From Marinicella gelatinilytica (GTDB lineage: Bacteria > Pseudomonadota > Gammaproteobacteria > Xanthomonadales > Marinicellaceae), in assembly GCF_026410405.1 (NCBI RefSeq), contig NZ_JAPMLN010000001.1, forward strand, positions 62,001-126,000: a stretch of 64,000 nucleotides of DNA, read 5' to 3'. The translations under genes were made by a program, and so were the position numbers. Of this stretch, positions 1-9,774 are shown piece after piece; position 1 is the stretch's first letter; every line of letters begins with the position of its first letter. The notes under the pieces are model-generated. The model was given only the letters and a program-made list of their open reading frames with translations, had not been told where the DNA came from and made no database searches.

Positions 1-662
1 ATCGCAGTTTCTTGATCAGCATCCGCCTGTAAGGCAACAAAACGGTTATCCATTAATTTTTGTATTTTAATTTTTGGGTCAGCTAAAATGAGGTCTCTGA
101 TGCGTAAATCATCAATTAAACGATAATGGTCGTTAATGACATAAATGACGTTAATTGTTTCAGAATCGATGCCATATTTACGAATATGATCAAGGGCTTG
201 ATTAACTGTCCAGTAATCCTTAACGGCAACATAGTCGGTGGTCATCAAACGACCAATACTGTCTTCCGGGTAACCCAATAAACGAATGGCGGCAGTTTGC
301 TCCTTTTCGTTCAACATGGTGAGCAACTTTTGGGTAATCTCACCAGGTAACTCCCCAAAAAACGCCGTCCGGTCATCCGGTGATATGGTGTTAAGTAAAT
401 CTGCCAAACGTTTGCGTTTACCGGCCAAGGCTTGAATCAATGCTTGTTGATGTTTGTGGGATAAATTTTCGAACACTTGAGCGGCTTTCTGACGTCGTAA
501 GAGTCGAAACAGTAAAACCGCTTGATCGTCTGATAAAGTCTCAATTAAAACCGCGATATCAGAAGCATTCCAATCTTCAACAGCACGTCTTAGCGCAAAA
601 AATTTCCCAGATTCTAAATACTCTGTAAATATACTTTTTAAGTTTTCTTGGTGTTGAAGCAT
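1..662 (-). CDS. mgtE: Magnesium transporter MgtE, N-terminal part (runs off the window)
   Basis: The visible 220 codons begin MLQHQENLKS and cover the cytosolic N domain of MgtE, an array of short helices (for example SDDQAVLLFRLLRRQKAAQ), and the start of the CBS domains (YPEDSIGRLMTTDYVAV, then INVIYVINDHYRLIDDLRIR). In the family these two domains sense cytosolic Mg2+ and close the membrane pore; the five-helix pore domain would lie beyond base 1. The ATG at 662 is chosen because an AAGAGA purine stretch precedes it at normal distance and the N domain starts here. The identification rests on the characteristic N-domain and CBS pattern; the transport domain is not visible. Confidence 0.88.
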   Translation of the reverse strand, partial: MLQHQENLKSIFTEYLESGKFFALRRAVEDWNASDIAVLIETLSDDQAVLLFRLLRRQKAAQVFENLSHKHQQALIQALAGKRKRLADLLNTISPDDRTAFFGELPGEITQKLLTMLNEKEQTAAIRLLGYPEDSIGRLMTTDYVAVKDYWTVNQALDHIRKYGIDSETINVIYVINDHYRLIDDLRIRDLILADPKIKIQKLMDNRFVALQADADQETA

Positions 663-855
663 GGCAATCTCTTGGCTATTGATTTGAGTGAACTAAAATT
701 AAGGATTCATATTAGCATTTATAAACAGTTATCAGCAGGTGATAAAGTTTAAATGACAGTAAAATGTCATTAACCATAAATTTTACGATTTAATTGATAA
801 AACTGCCAATGCTTTGGTTGGTAGAACGTGCCTATATCTGGGGTTTATGTGAGCG
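663..855. other. Intergenic region upstream of mgtE with a small inverted repeat
   Basis: No gene is visible. A 7-bp inverted repeat AATGACA-gtaaaa-TGTCATT lies at 752-771. It has no strong T-tract on either strand, so a terminator role is weak; it could equally be a protein-binding site in the mgtE promoter region. I see no Mg2+ riboswitch fold. Confidence 0.3.
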
Positions 856-1893
856 TTATACAACGATACGATTTCTGCCGGAATGTTTCGCTTGATACAT
901 TTTTTTGTCAGTCTCTTTGAGCAGGTTGGTCATTGAGCAATGGCGGTTTGAACATTCAGTCATGCCTATACTGACGGTGACGGATACGTGACCGTTTTCT
1001 GAAGAAATATCTAAATTCTCGGTCGCTAAACGGATTTTTTCGGCAATCTGAAGACATTCATTGAGCGATATCTGTGAAAAAATGACACAGAATTCTTCTC
1101 CGCCTAAGCGAAAACAGCTGCCATGCCGGCCACTGTATCGATTGAGTATTTCGGCAAATTGCTTAATGACCTGGTCACCGATGTCATGGCCGTGTTTATC
1201 ATTAATCTCTTTAAAACGGTCTAAATCAGCCACCAACAAACTGATGGGTGTTTTATTTTCTATGGATTCATGAAGTTTTATTTGGAAAATTTCTTTGAGC
1301 ATTGAACGATTAAACAGGCCGGTTAAAAAATCTCTACTGGCCAAAGAAATTAATTTTTCTTTATATCTCTCATTGGCTTGTTCGTAACTGAAAGACAATC
1401 CCCATATCAACAAAGTAACCGTGATGATATTGGCTATGGCGGCAGGGTGGTTAAAAACTTCGTGATTGATGTAGCGATACAGAAAAACCAACCCACTTAA
1501 CATTAAAAAAAAAGTGGTAATGACCAGCCCGGTTTTTGTCCCTAATAGCAAATGAGCCAATAAAGGAATCAATAGTGCGAAAGTAAATACGGTGATGGAT
1601 ATACCGCCCTGAGAAAATGCAATGAGCATAATACCGCAGAACATGCCAACAAACAAAAGAGCTGCCAATTTAAAGTGGCTGTCATTATGAGAATTCTTAA
1701 GGTATATGAATAGCCCCAAGGACACCAAAGAAGCCACAATTTCCGTGGTGGCCAATAAGGTCATGCCTCTCAAGTAATTTATACTCGCAAATACAAAGCC
1801 ACCAATAAAAGTAAATAGTAGCAATACATTTAAGACGCTTTTTTTGTGGCTATCAATGTGCTTGTTAAAAGTCAGTTTCTTTGACGAATTCAT
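856..1893 (-). CDS. Membrane-anchored diguanylate cyclase (GGDEF)
   Basis: Makes cyclic di-GMP from two GTP. The first ~175 residues hold about six hydrophobic segments with no recognisable sensor domain; a short linker (SFSYEQANERYKEKL) leads to a GGDEF domain starting with DFLTGLFNR. The active-site loop is GGEEF at residues 264-268 and the DLDRFKEIND metal-binding segment is intact, so it should be active. The RxxD inhibitory I-site normally five residues before GGEEF is absent (GRHG there), which predicts no product inhibition. I use ATG 1893; the TTG one codon upstream is less likely. It lies 66 bp downstream of a paralogue in the same orientation, evidently a tandem duplication. Confidence 0.9.
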   Translation of the reverse strand: MNSSKKLTFNKHIDSHKKSVLNVLLLFTFIGGFVFASINYLRGMTLLATTEIVASLVSLGLFIYLKNSHNDSHFKLAALLFVGMFCGIMLIAFSQGGISITVFTFALLIPLLAHLLLGTKTGLVITTFFLMLSGLVFLYRYINHEVFNHPAAIANIITVTLLIWGLSFSYEQANERYKEKLISLASRDFLTGLFNRSMLKEIFQIKLHESIENKTPISLLVADLDRFKEINDKHGHDIGDQVIKQFAEILNRYSGRHGSCFRLGGEEFCVIFSQISLNECLQIAEKIRLATENLDISSENGHVSVTVSIGMTECSNRHCSMTNLLKETDKKMYQAKHSGRNRIVV

Positions 1894-1959
1894 CAAGGTA
1901 TATTAGCTTATTGATAACATTGTTGGCAAGAAAAACCCTTAAGTCAAAAAAACAATCCG

Positions 1960-2997
1960 TTAACCTACCACTTGATTACGGCCTTGTTGCTTGGCTTTGT
2001 ATAGTTTTTGGTCGGCCAATTCTAATAAGTTGGACATTTCACAGGACATATTATGACAAGCGACTATGCCAATGCTGGCAGTCACCGGAATGGAGGACTT
2101 ATCTGAATTGAGGGATATGGATTCTGTGGCCTGACGAATGTTTTCAGCAATTTCTCGGCAACGTTCGATATCCGTATTCGATAAGATAACACAAAACTCT
2201 TCGCCACCCACACGAAAACAAGCACTGTTAGCACCACTGTGTTGTTGAAGAATTTCCGCAAACTTTTTAATGAACTGATCGCCCGTCTTATGGCCATATA
2301 AGTCATTAATTCTTTTAAAGTGATCTAAATCAGCCACCAGCAGACTTAACGGTTGCTGGTTTCGAACGGATTTGTTTAATTTATAATGAAACACATCATT
2401 TAACATGGTGCGGTTATATAAACCAGTGAGGTAATCTCGACTGGCCATACGAATTAATGTCTCTTTGGCTTCTTCATTGGCTTGTTCATAGCTATAGGCC
2501 AAACCCCATATAAGCATGGTTACAACAATAAGGTTATAAAAGCCGGTTAAATCATTAAATATGGGATGCGTATGATATGACTGAAAGAAAATCACACCGG
2601 TCAAACATATAAAAATGGCCGTTATCACTAAACCGACATTGTTACCCAGTAGTAGATGTGCCATAAAAGGCATGAGAAGCACAAAGGTGTAGGCAGTTAT
2701 GGAAATGTCTAATTGCCAAAAAGCAAACAGTAAGAAACCACAAAACATCACAACATAAGCAAAAGCAATGCGTTGAAAGTGTATGATGTTGGTTATACTT
2801 TTTAAAAAATACCACATCATAAAAGAAATCACGCCGGCCACCAATTCAATGCCAACTAACAGATATTTACCGCGTTGATAATTAACCAAAGCAAATATAA
2901 CCAGAGAAATAGTAGTGAAAATTAACAGCACATTAAGCACCTTTTTTTTATGACTGTTAAATTTTTTGCTGATCTGGTTTTTGTTGTCTACATTCAT
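1960..2997 (-). CDS. Membrane-anchored diguanylate cyclase (GGDEF), tandem paralogue
   Basis: Same architecture and length as the gene just downstream: basic N-terminus, about six membrane segments to residue ~175, the linker AYSYEQANEEAKETL, then a GGDEF domain beginning DYLTGLYNR. GGEEF falls at residues 264-268, exactly as in the paralogue, and DLDHFKRIND is intact. The I-site is also missing (GANS in place of RxxD). Conservation of linker and catalytic domain with divergence in the membrane part suggests a duplication with diverged input sensing. The start ATG 2997 is in a divergent intergenic region shared with the gamma-glutamyltransferase gene. Confidence 0.9.
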   Translation of the reverse strand: MNVDNKNQISKKFNSHKKKVLNVLLIFTTISLVIFALVNYQRGKYLLVGIELVAGVISFMMWYFLKSITNIIHFQRIAFAYVVMFCGFLLFAFWQLDISITAYTFVLLMPFMAHLLLGNNVGLVITAIFICLTGVIFFQSYHTHPIFNDLTGFYNLIVVTMLIWGLAYSYEQANEEAKETLIRMASRDYLTGLYNRTMLNDVFHYKLNKSVRNQQPLSLLVADLDHFKRINDLYGHKTGDQFIKKFAEILQQHSGANSACFRVGGEEFCVILSNTDIERCREIAENIRQATESISLNSDKSSIPVTASIGIVACHNMSCEMSNLLELADQKLYKAKQQGRNQVVG

Positions 2998-3125
2998 ATT
3001 CTTATAGTTTATGGTTATTGTTAAATAGGAATTGGGTGAAAATTAGTGGTTCTCAATGGAAAAATACTGATTAAATGATCCGGCTTGTTTTACAATAACT
3101 ATTTCTTTTGTTCATTATAGAGAAT

Positions 3126-4814
3126 ATGTTTCAGATACTCACCATATGTTTATTGATGTTATCTACCTCGGCATTGGCCGTGGATCGTGTCAGCGGAGAA
3201 ACCTTTGCTACACGATCACCTGTTTTAGCGTCTGAAGCGATGGCTGCCACATCCCAGCCTTTGGCTACCCAAGTGGCTTTACAGGTTATGCGAGAGGGTG
3301 GCAATGCCATTGATGCCGCGATTGCCGCCAATGCGTTGTTAGGACTGGTCGAGCCCACCGGTAATGGTATGGGTGGTGATATTTTTGCCATTGTTTGGGA
3401 CGCCAAAACTAAAAAACTCTATGGATTAAATGGTTCAGGACGTTCGCCAAAGTCTTTGAGTTTACAATGGTTTAAAGACAATGGTTACGACAAAATACCT
3501 TCACACGGACCTCTGCCGGTGACTGTTCCCGGTGCGGTTGATGGTTGGTTTATGTTACATGATCGATTTGGCGAGTTACCCATGCAACAAGTTTTACAAC
3601 CGGCCATTGATTATGCGGAAAAGGGCTTTCCGGTGACACAACTGATTGCTTATTATTGGAACCGCTCGGTGCCCATACTTAGTAAATGGCCGGGCTTTGC
3701 AGAACAAATGACGCTTGCTGGCAAAGCACCGCAGGAGGGTGATATCTGGAAAAATCAAAATCTGGCGAACACCTTAAAATTAATTGTTAAAGAAGGTCGG
3801 GACGCCTTTTATAAAGGCAAAATCGCACACACCATCGCCGAGTATATGCAAGCCAATGGTGGTCATTTAAGCTATCAGGATATGGCGAATCATCGGGGTG
3901 AATGGGTTGAGCCGGTCAGTACCAACTACCGTGGCTATGATGTTTGGGAATTACCACCCAATGGTCAGGGGATTGCGGCATTGCAAATACTCAATATTTT
4001 AGAGCAATTTGAGGTGGCTAACATGACGCTCGATTCGGCAGAATACGTGCATTTGTTTACCGAAGCGAAAAAACTGGCCTTTGAAGATCGCGCCAAGTAT
4101 TACGCCGATCCGGCTTTTAACACCATCCCTGTGACTGAGCTTATCAGTAAATCTTATGCAAAAAAGCGGGCTAAATTAATTGATTTGAATAAAACAGCAA
4201 AAGCCTATCCGGCCGGTAATCCGGCCCTTGAAGCCGGTGACACCATCTATTTAACCACGGCTGATAAAGACGGTAATATGGTTTCTCTTATTCAAAGCAA
4301 CTACCGTGGCATGGGTTCGGGTATGACACCGCCGGGCTTGGGTTTCGTTCTGCAAGATCGCGGTGAAATGTTTTCCTTAGATAAAGACCATTTCAATGCC
4401 TTTGAAGGCGGTAAGCGACCTTTTCACACCATTATTCCGGCTTTTATCACCAAAGATGATAAGCCTTATATGAGTTTTGGTTTAATGGGTGGTGCCATGC
4501 AACCCCAAGGTCATGCCCAAATTGTGGTTAATATGATAGATTTTGGACTGGATATTCAAGCCGCCGGCGATGCCCCACGAATTCACCATACCGGTTCCTC
4601 GCAACCCACCGATGAAGTGATGGCTGATGGCGGCGTATTGAATTTAGAAAGTGGTTTTTCTTACGACACCATTCGTGGACTTATGAGAATAGGTCATAAA
4701 GTTGAATTTGCCAATGGTCCTTATGGTGGTTATCAGGCGATTATGAAAGCCGACAATGGTGTCTATTGGGGCGCTTCTGAAAGTCGTAAAGATGGTCATG
4801 CCGCAGGTTATTAA
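3126..4814 (+). CDS. ggt: Gamma-glutamyltransferase (GGT), secreted
   Basis: Hydrolyses or transfers the gamma-glutamyl group of glutathione and related peptides; the family is an Ntn hydrolase made as a proenzyme that cleaves itself into two subunits. The signal peptide MFQILTICLLMLSTSALA indicates periplasmic or exported location. The large-subunit signature GNGMGGD is present near residue 83. The autocleavage site is GDTIYLTTADKDGN, whose Thr (about residue 373) aligns with the catalytic Thr that precedes the DKDGN turn in known GGTs. The C-terminus has the small-subunit GMGSGMTPPG and GGKRPFHTI segments. I prefer ATG 3126 to an in-frame TTG at 3108 because it starts the signal peptide directly. 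It converges on arsH. Confidence 0.9.
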   Translation: MFQILTICLLMLSTSALAVDRVSGETFATRSPVLASEAMAATSQPLATQVALQVMREGGNAIDAAIAANALLGLVEPTGNGMGGDIFAIVWDAKTKKLYGLNGSGRSPKSLSLQWFKDNGYDKIPSHGPLPVTVPGAVDGWFMLHDRFGELPMQQVLQPAIDYAEKGFPVTQLIAYYWNRSVPILSKWPGFAEQMTLAGKAPQEGDIWKNQNLANTLKLIVKEGRDAFYKGKIAHTIAEYMQANGGHLSYQDMANHRGEWVEPVSTNYRGYDVWELPPNGQGIAALQILNILEQFEVANMTLDSAEYVHLFTEAKKLAFEDRAKYYADPAFNTIPVTELISKSYAKKRAKLIDLNKTAKAYPAGNPALEAGDTIYLTTADKDGNMVSLIQSNYRGMGSGMTPPGLGFVLQDRGEMFSLDKDHFNAFEGGKRPFHTIIPAFITKDDKPYMSFGLMGGAMQPQGHAQIVVNMIDFGLDIQAAGDAPRIHHTGSSQPTDEVMADGGVLNLESGFSYDTIRGLMRIGHKVEFANGPYGGYQAIMKADNGVYWGASESRKDGHAAGY

Positions 4815-4844
4815 TTGTATCTGAATGCCAGTCAATGACGCGTA

Positions 4845-5567
4845 TTATTGTAACGGGTCATCAAGCCGTTGTTTAAATTGCGCGTGTGATTCTGTTCGTT
4901 CAGAATAACGATCAACTAGGTGATCTTTGATATCTCGGGTTAGTAAGGTGAATTTAACCAGTTCTTCCATGACATCGACAATGCGATCATACAGAGCCGA
5001 TGGTTTCATGCGATTGTCATCATCGAACTGTTTCCAAGCCTTGGGCACTGAAGATTGGTTTGGAATGGTCAGTAATCGCATCCATCGTCCTAAGATTCGC
5101 AATTGGTTTACGGTATTAAATGATTGAGAGCCGCCACTGACTTGCATCACGGCCAAGGTTTTTCCTTGGGTGGGTCTGACAGCACCTAAAGTGAGTGGAA
5201 TCCAGTCGATTTGGGATTTCATAATGCTGGTCATGCTGCCATGTCTTTCTGGTGAGCACCAAACCATGCCTTCGCACCATTTAACAAGTTCATGGAGCTC
5301 TTTGACTTTGGGATGTTGGGAATCTTCACTATCCGGTTGTGGTAAGCCAATCGGGTTAAAGACTTTGGTTTCAGCACCCAGTTGATTAAGAATGCGTTGG
5401 GCTTCTTCCATGGCCAATCGACTAAATGAGCGTTCACGAATGGATCCATATAATAATAAAATCTTAGCCGGATGGGTGCTGACAGCACTTGGTTTTAATT
5501 GATTCAAATCACTTTGATTAAAGGTTGCTTGGTTGATGTTGGGTAATGAATTTATTTGTGTTTTCAT
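4845..5567 (-). CDS. arsH: ArsH, NADPH-dependent FMN reductase / organoarsenical oxidase
   Basis: Flavodoxin-like NADPH:FMN oxidoreductase of the ArsH family, which in studied bacteria oxidises toxic trivalent methyl- and aryl-arsenicals to pentavalent forms. The FMN phosphate loop is [14 protein letters not shown] near residue 40, followed by [20 protein letters not shown], a segment diagnostic for ArsH, and [15 protein letters not shown]. At 240 residues it has the usual length. The ATG at 5567 overlaps the acr3 stop as ATGA, so it is translationally coupled and last in the ars operon; the alternative start four codons earlier would lie inside acr3. Confidence 0.92.
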   Translation of the reverse strand: MKTQINSLPNINQATFNQSDLNQLKPSAVSTHPAKILLLYGSIRERSFSRLAMEEAQRILNQLGAETKVFNPIGLPQPDSEDSQHPKVKELHELVKWCEGMVWCSPERHGSMTSIMKSQIDWIPLTLGAVRPTQGKTLAVMQVSGGSQSFNTVNQLRILGRWMRLLTIPNQSSVPKAWKQFDDDNRMKPSALYDRIVDVMEELVKFTLLTRDIKDHLVDRYSERTESHAQFKQRLDDPLQ

Positions 5568-6568
5568 GGTTTGAACCAATTCTGAGTGCGATTACTAAAT
5601 GCCACCAAAGACAGCATCACCGGAACTTCAACCAGAACACCGACAACGGTGGCCAAAGCCGCACCTGAGTTGAGGCCGAATAAAGAGATGGCGACCGCCA
5701 CGGCCAATTCGAAAAAGTTTGAGGTGCCAATTAAACAAGCCGGTGCAGCAATGTCATAGCTTAAACGCATTTTCTTGGCCACAAAATAAGCGATAAAAAA
5801 GATGCCGTAAGTTTGAATGAGTAGCGGAATGGCAATTAATACAATGGCCAGCGGTTGATGAATGATTTTCTCCGCCTGAAAACCAAACAGCAGTATCACA
5901 GTAGCCAGTAAACCAATGATGGACCAAGGCTTTAATGTTTTAAGCAAGCCTTCGACTTGGTTGTTGAGCAGCTTCCGTGTTAGCCAACCGGCCAACATGG
6001 GCAGTAAAACGTACAATACCACAGACACCGTTAAGGTTTGCCAGGGTACATGAATATCTGTTACACCCAACAACAGTGCGGCAATAGGGGCAAAGGCAAA
6101 TATCATAATAATATCGTTAATCGAGACCTGAACCAATGTGAAGTTCGGATTGCCTTTAGTTAATTGACTCCAAACAAACACCATGGCGGTGCAGGGTGCC
6201 ACGCCCAACAAAATCATACCGGCGATGTATTCTGTGGCATCGCCGGGATCCACCCAAGCAGCAAAAAACACCTTAAAAAACAAATAACCCAATGCCGCCA
6301 TACTAAAAGGTTTAATGAGCCAGTTAATGACCAACGTTAACAACAATCCCTTTGGATTATTACCACTGTCTTTTATGGCGCTTAAATCCACTTGCACCAT
6401 CATTGGATAAATCATAATCCAAATAAGTACAGCAATCACTAAATTGACATGGGCATATTCAAGCGCAGCGACTGTACTGAAAATGCTCGGAAAGAAATAA
6501 CCAACTGTAACACCAACAGTGATGCAGATAGCCACCCATAATGATAAATACCGTTCAAATAAGCCCAT
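5564..6568 (-). CDS. acr3: Arsenite efflux transporter, ACR3 family
   Basis: Inner-membrane exporter for arsenite, ten transmembrane helices, driven by the proton-motive force. The family signature is visible: [20 protein letters not shown] carries the conserved helix-4 Cys needed for As(III) transport, and the C-terminal half has [21 protein letters not shown]. The 334-residue length fits a bacterial ACR3 rather than the 12-helix ArsB family. A GGAG ribosome site precedes the ATG at 6568. It sits 12 bp after arsC and overlaps arsH by ATGA. Confidence 0.94.
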   Translation of the reverse strand: MGLFERYLSLWVAICITVGVTVGYFFPSIFSTVAALEYAHVNLVIAVLIWIMIYPMMVQVDLSAIKDSGNNPKGLLLTLVINWLIKPFSMAALGYLFFKVFFAAWVDPGDATEYIAGMILLGVAPCTAMVFVWSQLTKGNPNFTLVQVSINDIIMIFAFAPIAALLLGVTDIHVPWQTLTVSVVLYVLLPMLAGWLTRKLLNNQVEGLLKTLKPWSIIGLLATVILLFGFQAEKIIHQPLAIVLIAIPLLIQTYGIFFIAYFVAKKMRLSYDIAAPACLIGTSNFFELAVAVAISLFGLNSGAALATVVGVLVEVPVMLSLVAFSNRTQNWFKP

Positions 6569-6580
6569 TTGTATTCTCCG

Positions 6581-7006
6581 TTAGTTGAGGTGTTGTTCTA
6601 TCTGCTTGACAAATGTTTTGATTTCATCACGTACACGGCGGTAGCAATCTAAAACTTCAGACTCTTCAGTTAAAGATTTAGCTAATGTTGGCGGGTCATC
6701 AAAGCCAACGTGTATGACTTGAGCTGAACCTGGAAAATAGGGGCATGTTTCATGTGCATGCCCGCAAACGGTGATCACGTAATTAAATTTTATATCCGAT
6801 AAATCATCAAGACTTTTTGAATGGTGGCTACTCATATCGACATCAACTTCAGCCATTACCTGAACAGCCATGGCGTTAAGTCCATGTTGTTCAATACCGG
6901 CAGAATAGGCATTAAACTGCGTTGATTTTAAATGTCGCAACCAGGCTTCTGCCATTTGCGAACGACAACTGTTACCGGTACATAAAAATAAAAGGTTCTT
7001 TTTCAT
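6581..7006 (-). CDS. arsC: Arsenate reductase, thioredoxin-coupled (LMW-phosphatase type)
   Basis: Reduces arsenate to arsenite for export by Acr3. The CX5R phosphatase loop is C9-TGNSC-R15 (sequence FLCTGNSCRSQ), followed by MAEAWLR. Two further cysteines in VCGHAHETCPYF are spaced exactly as the redox relay cysteines of thioredoxin-dependent ArsC (CX6C), so this is the thioredoxin-coupled class and not the glutaredoxin class. The ATG 7006 overlaps the arsR stop as TGATG; the in-frame TTG two codons earlier lies within arsR and is rejected. 141 residues. Confidence 0.93.
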   Translation of the reverse strand: MKKNLLFLCTGNSCRSQMAEAWLRHLKSTQFNAYSAGIEQHGLNAMAVQVMAEVDVDMSSHHSKSLDDLSDIKFNYVITVCGHAHETCPYFPGSAQVIHVGFDDPPTLAKSLTEESEVLDCYRRVRDEIKTFVKQIEQHLN

Positions 7007-7341
7007 CAGCAAATGGGTTTAAGTTTTTGCATACGCATAATGTCCTGACGAAAGGGTGACTCGTTGGCAGCTTGTTGCAAACAAGTTTGAATTAAGGCCC
7101 AGCGGTTTTTAGGCATAGACTGATTTAATCGATAATGCACCCATTGGTCCTTCTGCTCAGTGGTGACTAAGTTCAAATCCCGCAATTGCTTAAAATGGCG
7201 TGAGATCTTTGATTGCGGGCAGTCAAGCAGTTCCATAAAATCACAAACACAGAGGCTGTCCGGGTACCTCATGGCGAGTAAGTTGAGAGACCGTAAACGA
7301 ATCGGGTTGCCAAGCACTTTAAATAAATTGACTAATTCCAT
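7006..7341 (-). CDS. arsR: Arsenical-responsive repressor ArsR
   Basis: Winged-helix ArsR/SmtB repressor that leaves DNA on binding As(III). The metal site CVCD (Cys31 and Cys33 with the start chosen here) falls in helix 3, as in E. coli ArsR (C32/C34), and the recognition helix is CPQSKISRHFKQLR. The start is set by the promoter: a TTGACA/TATAAT pair lies at 7375-7402, so the reading frame extending to 7392 would begin upstream of transcription. ATG 7341 (MELVNLFKVLGNP) matches family N-termini; ATG 7359 is a possible alternative. First gene of arsR-arsC-acr3-arsH, presumably autorepressed. Confidence 0.9.
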   Translation of the reverse strand: MELVNLFKVLGNPIRLRSLNLLAMRYPDSLCVCDFMELLDCPQSKISRHFKQLRDLNLVTTEQKDQWVHYRLNQSMPKNRWALIQTCLQQAANESPFRQDIMRMQKLKPIC

Positions 7342-7349
7342 AATACTGA

Positions 7350-7369
7350 ATATGCGCATATACGAATAA
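7350..7369 (-). promoter_or_regulatory. ars operator: palindrome plus TTATTCGTATAT
   Basis: A perfect 12-bp palindrome ATATGCGCATAT (7350-7361) overlaps a TTATTCGTATAT half (7358-7369, minus strand) directly downstream of the -10 box, in the initially transcribed region. This is a typical ArsR operator position. The same 12-mer recurs upstream of the ArsR-methyltransferase gene at 44238-44249. Confidence 0.7.
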
Positions 7370-7374
7370 GCAGT

Positions 7375-7402
7375 ATTATAAAAGTCAGTCATTATTTGTC
7401 AA
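7375..7402 (-). promoter_or_regulatory. Sigma-70 promoter of the ars operon
   Basis: On the minus strand a perfect TTGACA (7397-7402) and perfect TATAAT (7375-7380) are separated by 16 bp. Transcription should start near 7367, within the operator, leaving a leader of about 26 nt before ATG 7341. Confidence 0.75.
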
Positions 7403-7477
7403 GTTGTGTTTAGCTTATCCTGCTCTATGTGATTATCTACATTTGGCTCGATATAGTGAAAAATTTTAAACAGATTG

Positions 7478-9715
7478 TTATCTGCGCCAAAATCTGGGGT
7501 TTTGATGGCGGAATCGTTCAATTTGAAATTTATCTGTTGAATCATGCGATGTTGTCAGGGTAATGCGACCGCTGTTTTGGGTGTCAACCATTGGGATGTT
7601 TAAATCATCATAAACCGCTTTAACTTGTTCAGTTGGGTGTTTGAATTGATTGTATGCACCCGATGAATTGATGGCGATTTTGGGGTTAACGGTAGCTACA
7701 AATTCAGGTGTTGAAGATGTGTTGCTGCCATGGTGTGGTATTAATAGGATATCAGCACCAATGTCTTTAGTGTGATGTTGCGTTAATCGGTATTCTACTG
7801 CTTGTTCGATGTCACCTGTTAATAACAGTGAAGTCGTTGGGGTGCTCACCTTCAATACACAGGAACTGTCATTTTTAAAATTTGGATATAAATTATAGGG
7901 ACTCAATACTTCAAAATTAACGTTATCCCATTGCCATTGTTGACCAACAATACAATGTTTATGCTGTCCATCCGTGCTTAAAACCTGTTCAATATTAATG
8001 CCTTGTGCTAAATAAGGATAGGCACCGGCATGGTCATTGTCATCATGTGATAGGATGACAACATCTAGTTGATTTATACGAAGCTGTTGAAGCATGGGTA
8101 AAACAACCGCATCCGCGATGTTGAAACCACTTGGAAAGCGGGCACCAACATCATACAGAAGATGGTGGTTTTGGGTACTGATTAATACCGATGTACCCTG
8201 TCCCACATCAAAAAACTCTGCCCGAAACTGACCTGCTGATAGATGTTTTGTCGCAGGCCATAAGGCAATGGCTATCAATAACAGTGCCCAATAGCGCTGG
8301 GGGACGGCTTTCGGCAGCAATAGAATCACAGCTGCCAGTGTCAATAAAGCAAATGACCAAAACCCATTGACCGGCCAGCCCCAGGCGACTTTATCCAGAT
8401 GAGAAAAATGGTCAAGAAAACGCCAAAACAATTCACTGATGAAGCTTAGATAACTGACAAGAAAATCTGGAATATGTCCGCTTAATCCAGCCACTAATAA
8501 GGTTAGTAATAATACCGGAATATATAAAAATGTCATGATTGGAATCACCATTAAATTAACCAATGGTGCCCAAATTTTTAAACTGCCAAATTGCAGTAAG
8601 CTTAACGGCATCATACCGATGAGTAATAGCCATTGAATCTTGATGAAATCAATCAATTGTGATGATTTTGCCGGTCTGCCTTGAAATGCTAATATCAGTA
8701 CCGCCACCGCCCAAAAGGATAGCCAGAACCCGGCATCCAAAATATTTAACGGATCGATTAACAGTACCAATAATAAACTAATTGACCACACATCCCAGGC
8801 GTAGGCACTGCGTCTACGCCACTTAAACCAACCATAAACAGCCAACATAATAAGCGCGCGCTGGGTTGACACGGAAAATCCGGCTAAGCCGGCATAAATA
8901 AAAGCCAGCGTTAAGCCCATCATAACTTGTATCAATGGGCGTGGAAGTCTTTGTTGCGGGAACAGGGCAAAGACTAACCAACCTAAAGCCGCGCCGATGG
9001 CGGCCACCATACCAATATGAAGCCCCGATATGGCAATTAAATGAGCGGTTCCGGAGATGTGCAGTAAGTTGTAATCACCGGACTCTAGACGGCTTTTATC
9101 ACCAATGGACAAAGCATGTAGTAAGGCGTTGGTTCGGGTGTTAGTAATATTATTATCAAGCAATTGAGAAATTTGATATCGCCAATGATTTATTTTGCTG
9201 TTGATTGCCTGGCTCAAAGATATTTTATATGGCTCGATGGCTTGTGCATGTCGAATGCTGCCAACGCCATCTATTCCGTGACGAAACAACCACCGTTCAC
9301 GGTCAAAGCCGGTGCCATTGGCAGTGCCATGCGGTGGCTTGAGTGATAATTCAAAGCGGTAATAGTCTCCGGGTTGATAGTTTGGCAGTTGTTTTGGTGG
9401 TGTTGAATTCTGATAACCACGGTAATGGCTTATCAAAAAGCGTTGATTACTGTGGCGGGTTTTGATTGTGAAACTAACTTTTTGTGGTGACACCAACGGT
9501 AAATCAGTGATAAAGGCATCTACCGTGCGATAGTCGTTTTGGGAAATTTGTTGTTGTTTCTGGGTGTTGGCAGCGGTTACCACCAGCAATAAACCCAATA
9601 AAAAAGCAATACTTGCTTTCTTAAAACCTGCGAAGAAATGGCTTACTAATAAACAAAACGGGATACTGACAATAAACAACAGACCACTGCTTAACACATC
9701 GGGCAACCACAACAT
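7478..9715 (-). CDS. comEC: DNA uptake channel protein ComEC/Rec2
   Basis: Inner-membrane channel for single-stranded DNA entry in natural transformation. Order: a small N-terminal OB-like region (~60-150), the Competence membrane domain with GTAHLIAISGLHIGM near residue 230 and many helices, then a C-terminal metallo-beta-lactamase-like domain with FFDVGQGTSVLI and SHDDNDHAG (~residue 555), a possible nuclease. 745 residues from ATG 9715. The frame stays open upstream, and the 24 codons there (including PGFALAFLSGC) look like the missing first helix; they lead to an ATT at 9787 preceded by GGAGAG at 8 nt, so the true start may be AUU 9787, overlapping lolD. lolC-lolD-comEC is a common gammaproteobacterial order. 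Confidence 0.9.
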   Translation of the reverse strand: MLWLPDVLSSGLLFIVSIPFCLLVSHFFAGFKKASIAFLLGLLLVVTAANTQKQQQISQNDYRTVDAFITDLPLVSPQKVSFTIKTRHSNQRFLISHYRGYQNSTPPKQLPNYQPGDYYRFELSLKPPHGTANGTGFDRERWLFRHGIDGVGSIRHAQAIEPYKISLSQAINSKINHWRYQISQLLDNNITNTRTNALLHALSIGDKSRLESGDYNLLHISGTAHLIAISGLHIGMVAAIGAALGWLVFALFPQQRLPRPLIQVMMGLTLAFIYAGLAGFSVSTQRALIMLAVYGWFKWRRRSAYAWDVWSISLLLVLLIDPLNILDAGFWLSFWAVAVLILAFQGRPAKSSQLIDFIKIQWLLLIGMMPLSLLQFGSLKIWAPLVNLMVIPIMTFLYIPVLLLTLLVAGLSGHIPDFLVSYLSFISELFWRFLDHFSHLDKVAWGWPVNGFWSFALLTLAAVILLLPKAVPQRYWALLLIAIALWPATKHLSAGQFRAEFFDVGQGTSVLISTQNHHLLYDVGARFPSGFNIADAVVLPMLQQLRINQLDVVILSHDDNDHAGAYPYLAQGINIEQVLSTDGQHKHCIVGQQWQWDNVNFEVLSPYNLYPNFKNDSSCVLKVSTPTTSLLLTGDIEQAVEYRLTQHHTKDIGADILLIPHHGSNTSSTPEFVATVNPKIAINSSGAYNQFKHPTEQVKAVYDDLNIPMVDTQNSGRITLTTSHDSTDKFQIERFRHQNPRFWRR

Positions 9716-9774
9716 CGGAATACAGCCGCTTAAAAAAGCCAGCGCAAAACCGGGTGTATAAACAGGTCGGGTTG

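Noticed and set aside
440-628. 62-residue plus-strand frame at the window start
   Set aside because: It is the antisense of the mgtE N domain and has no ribosome site.
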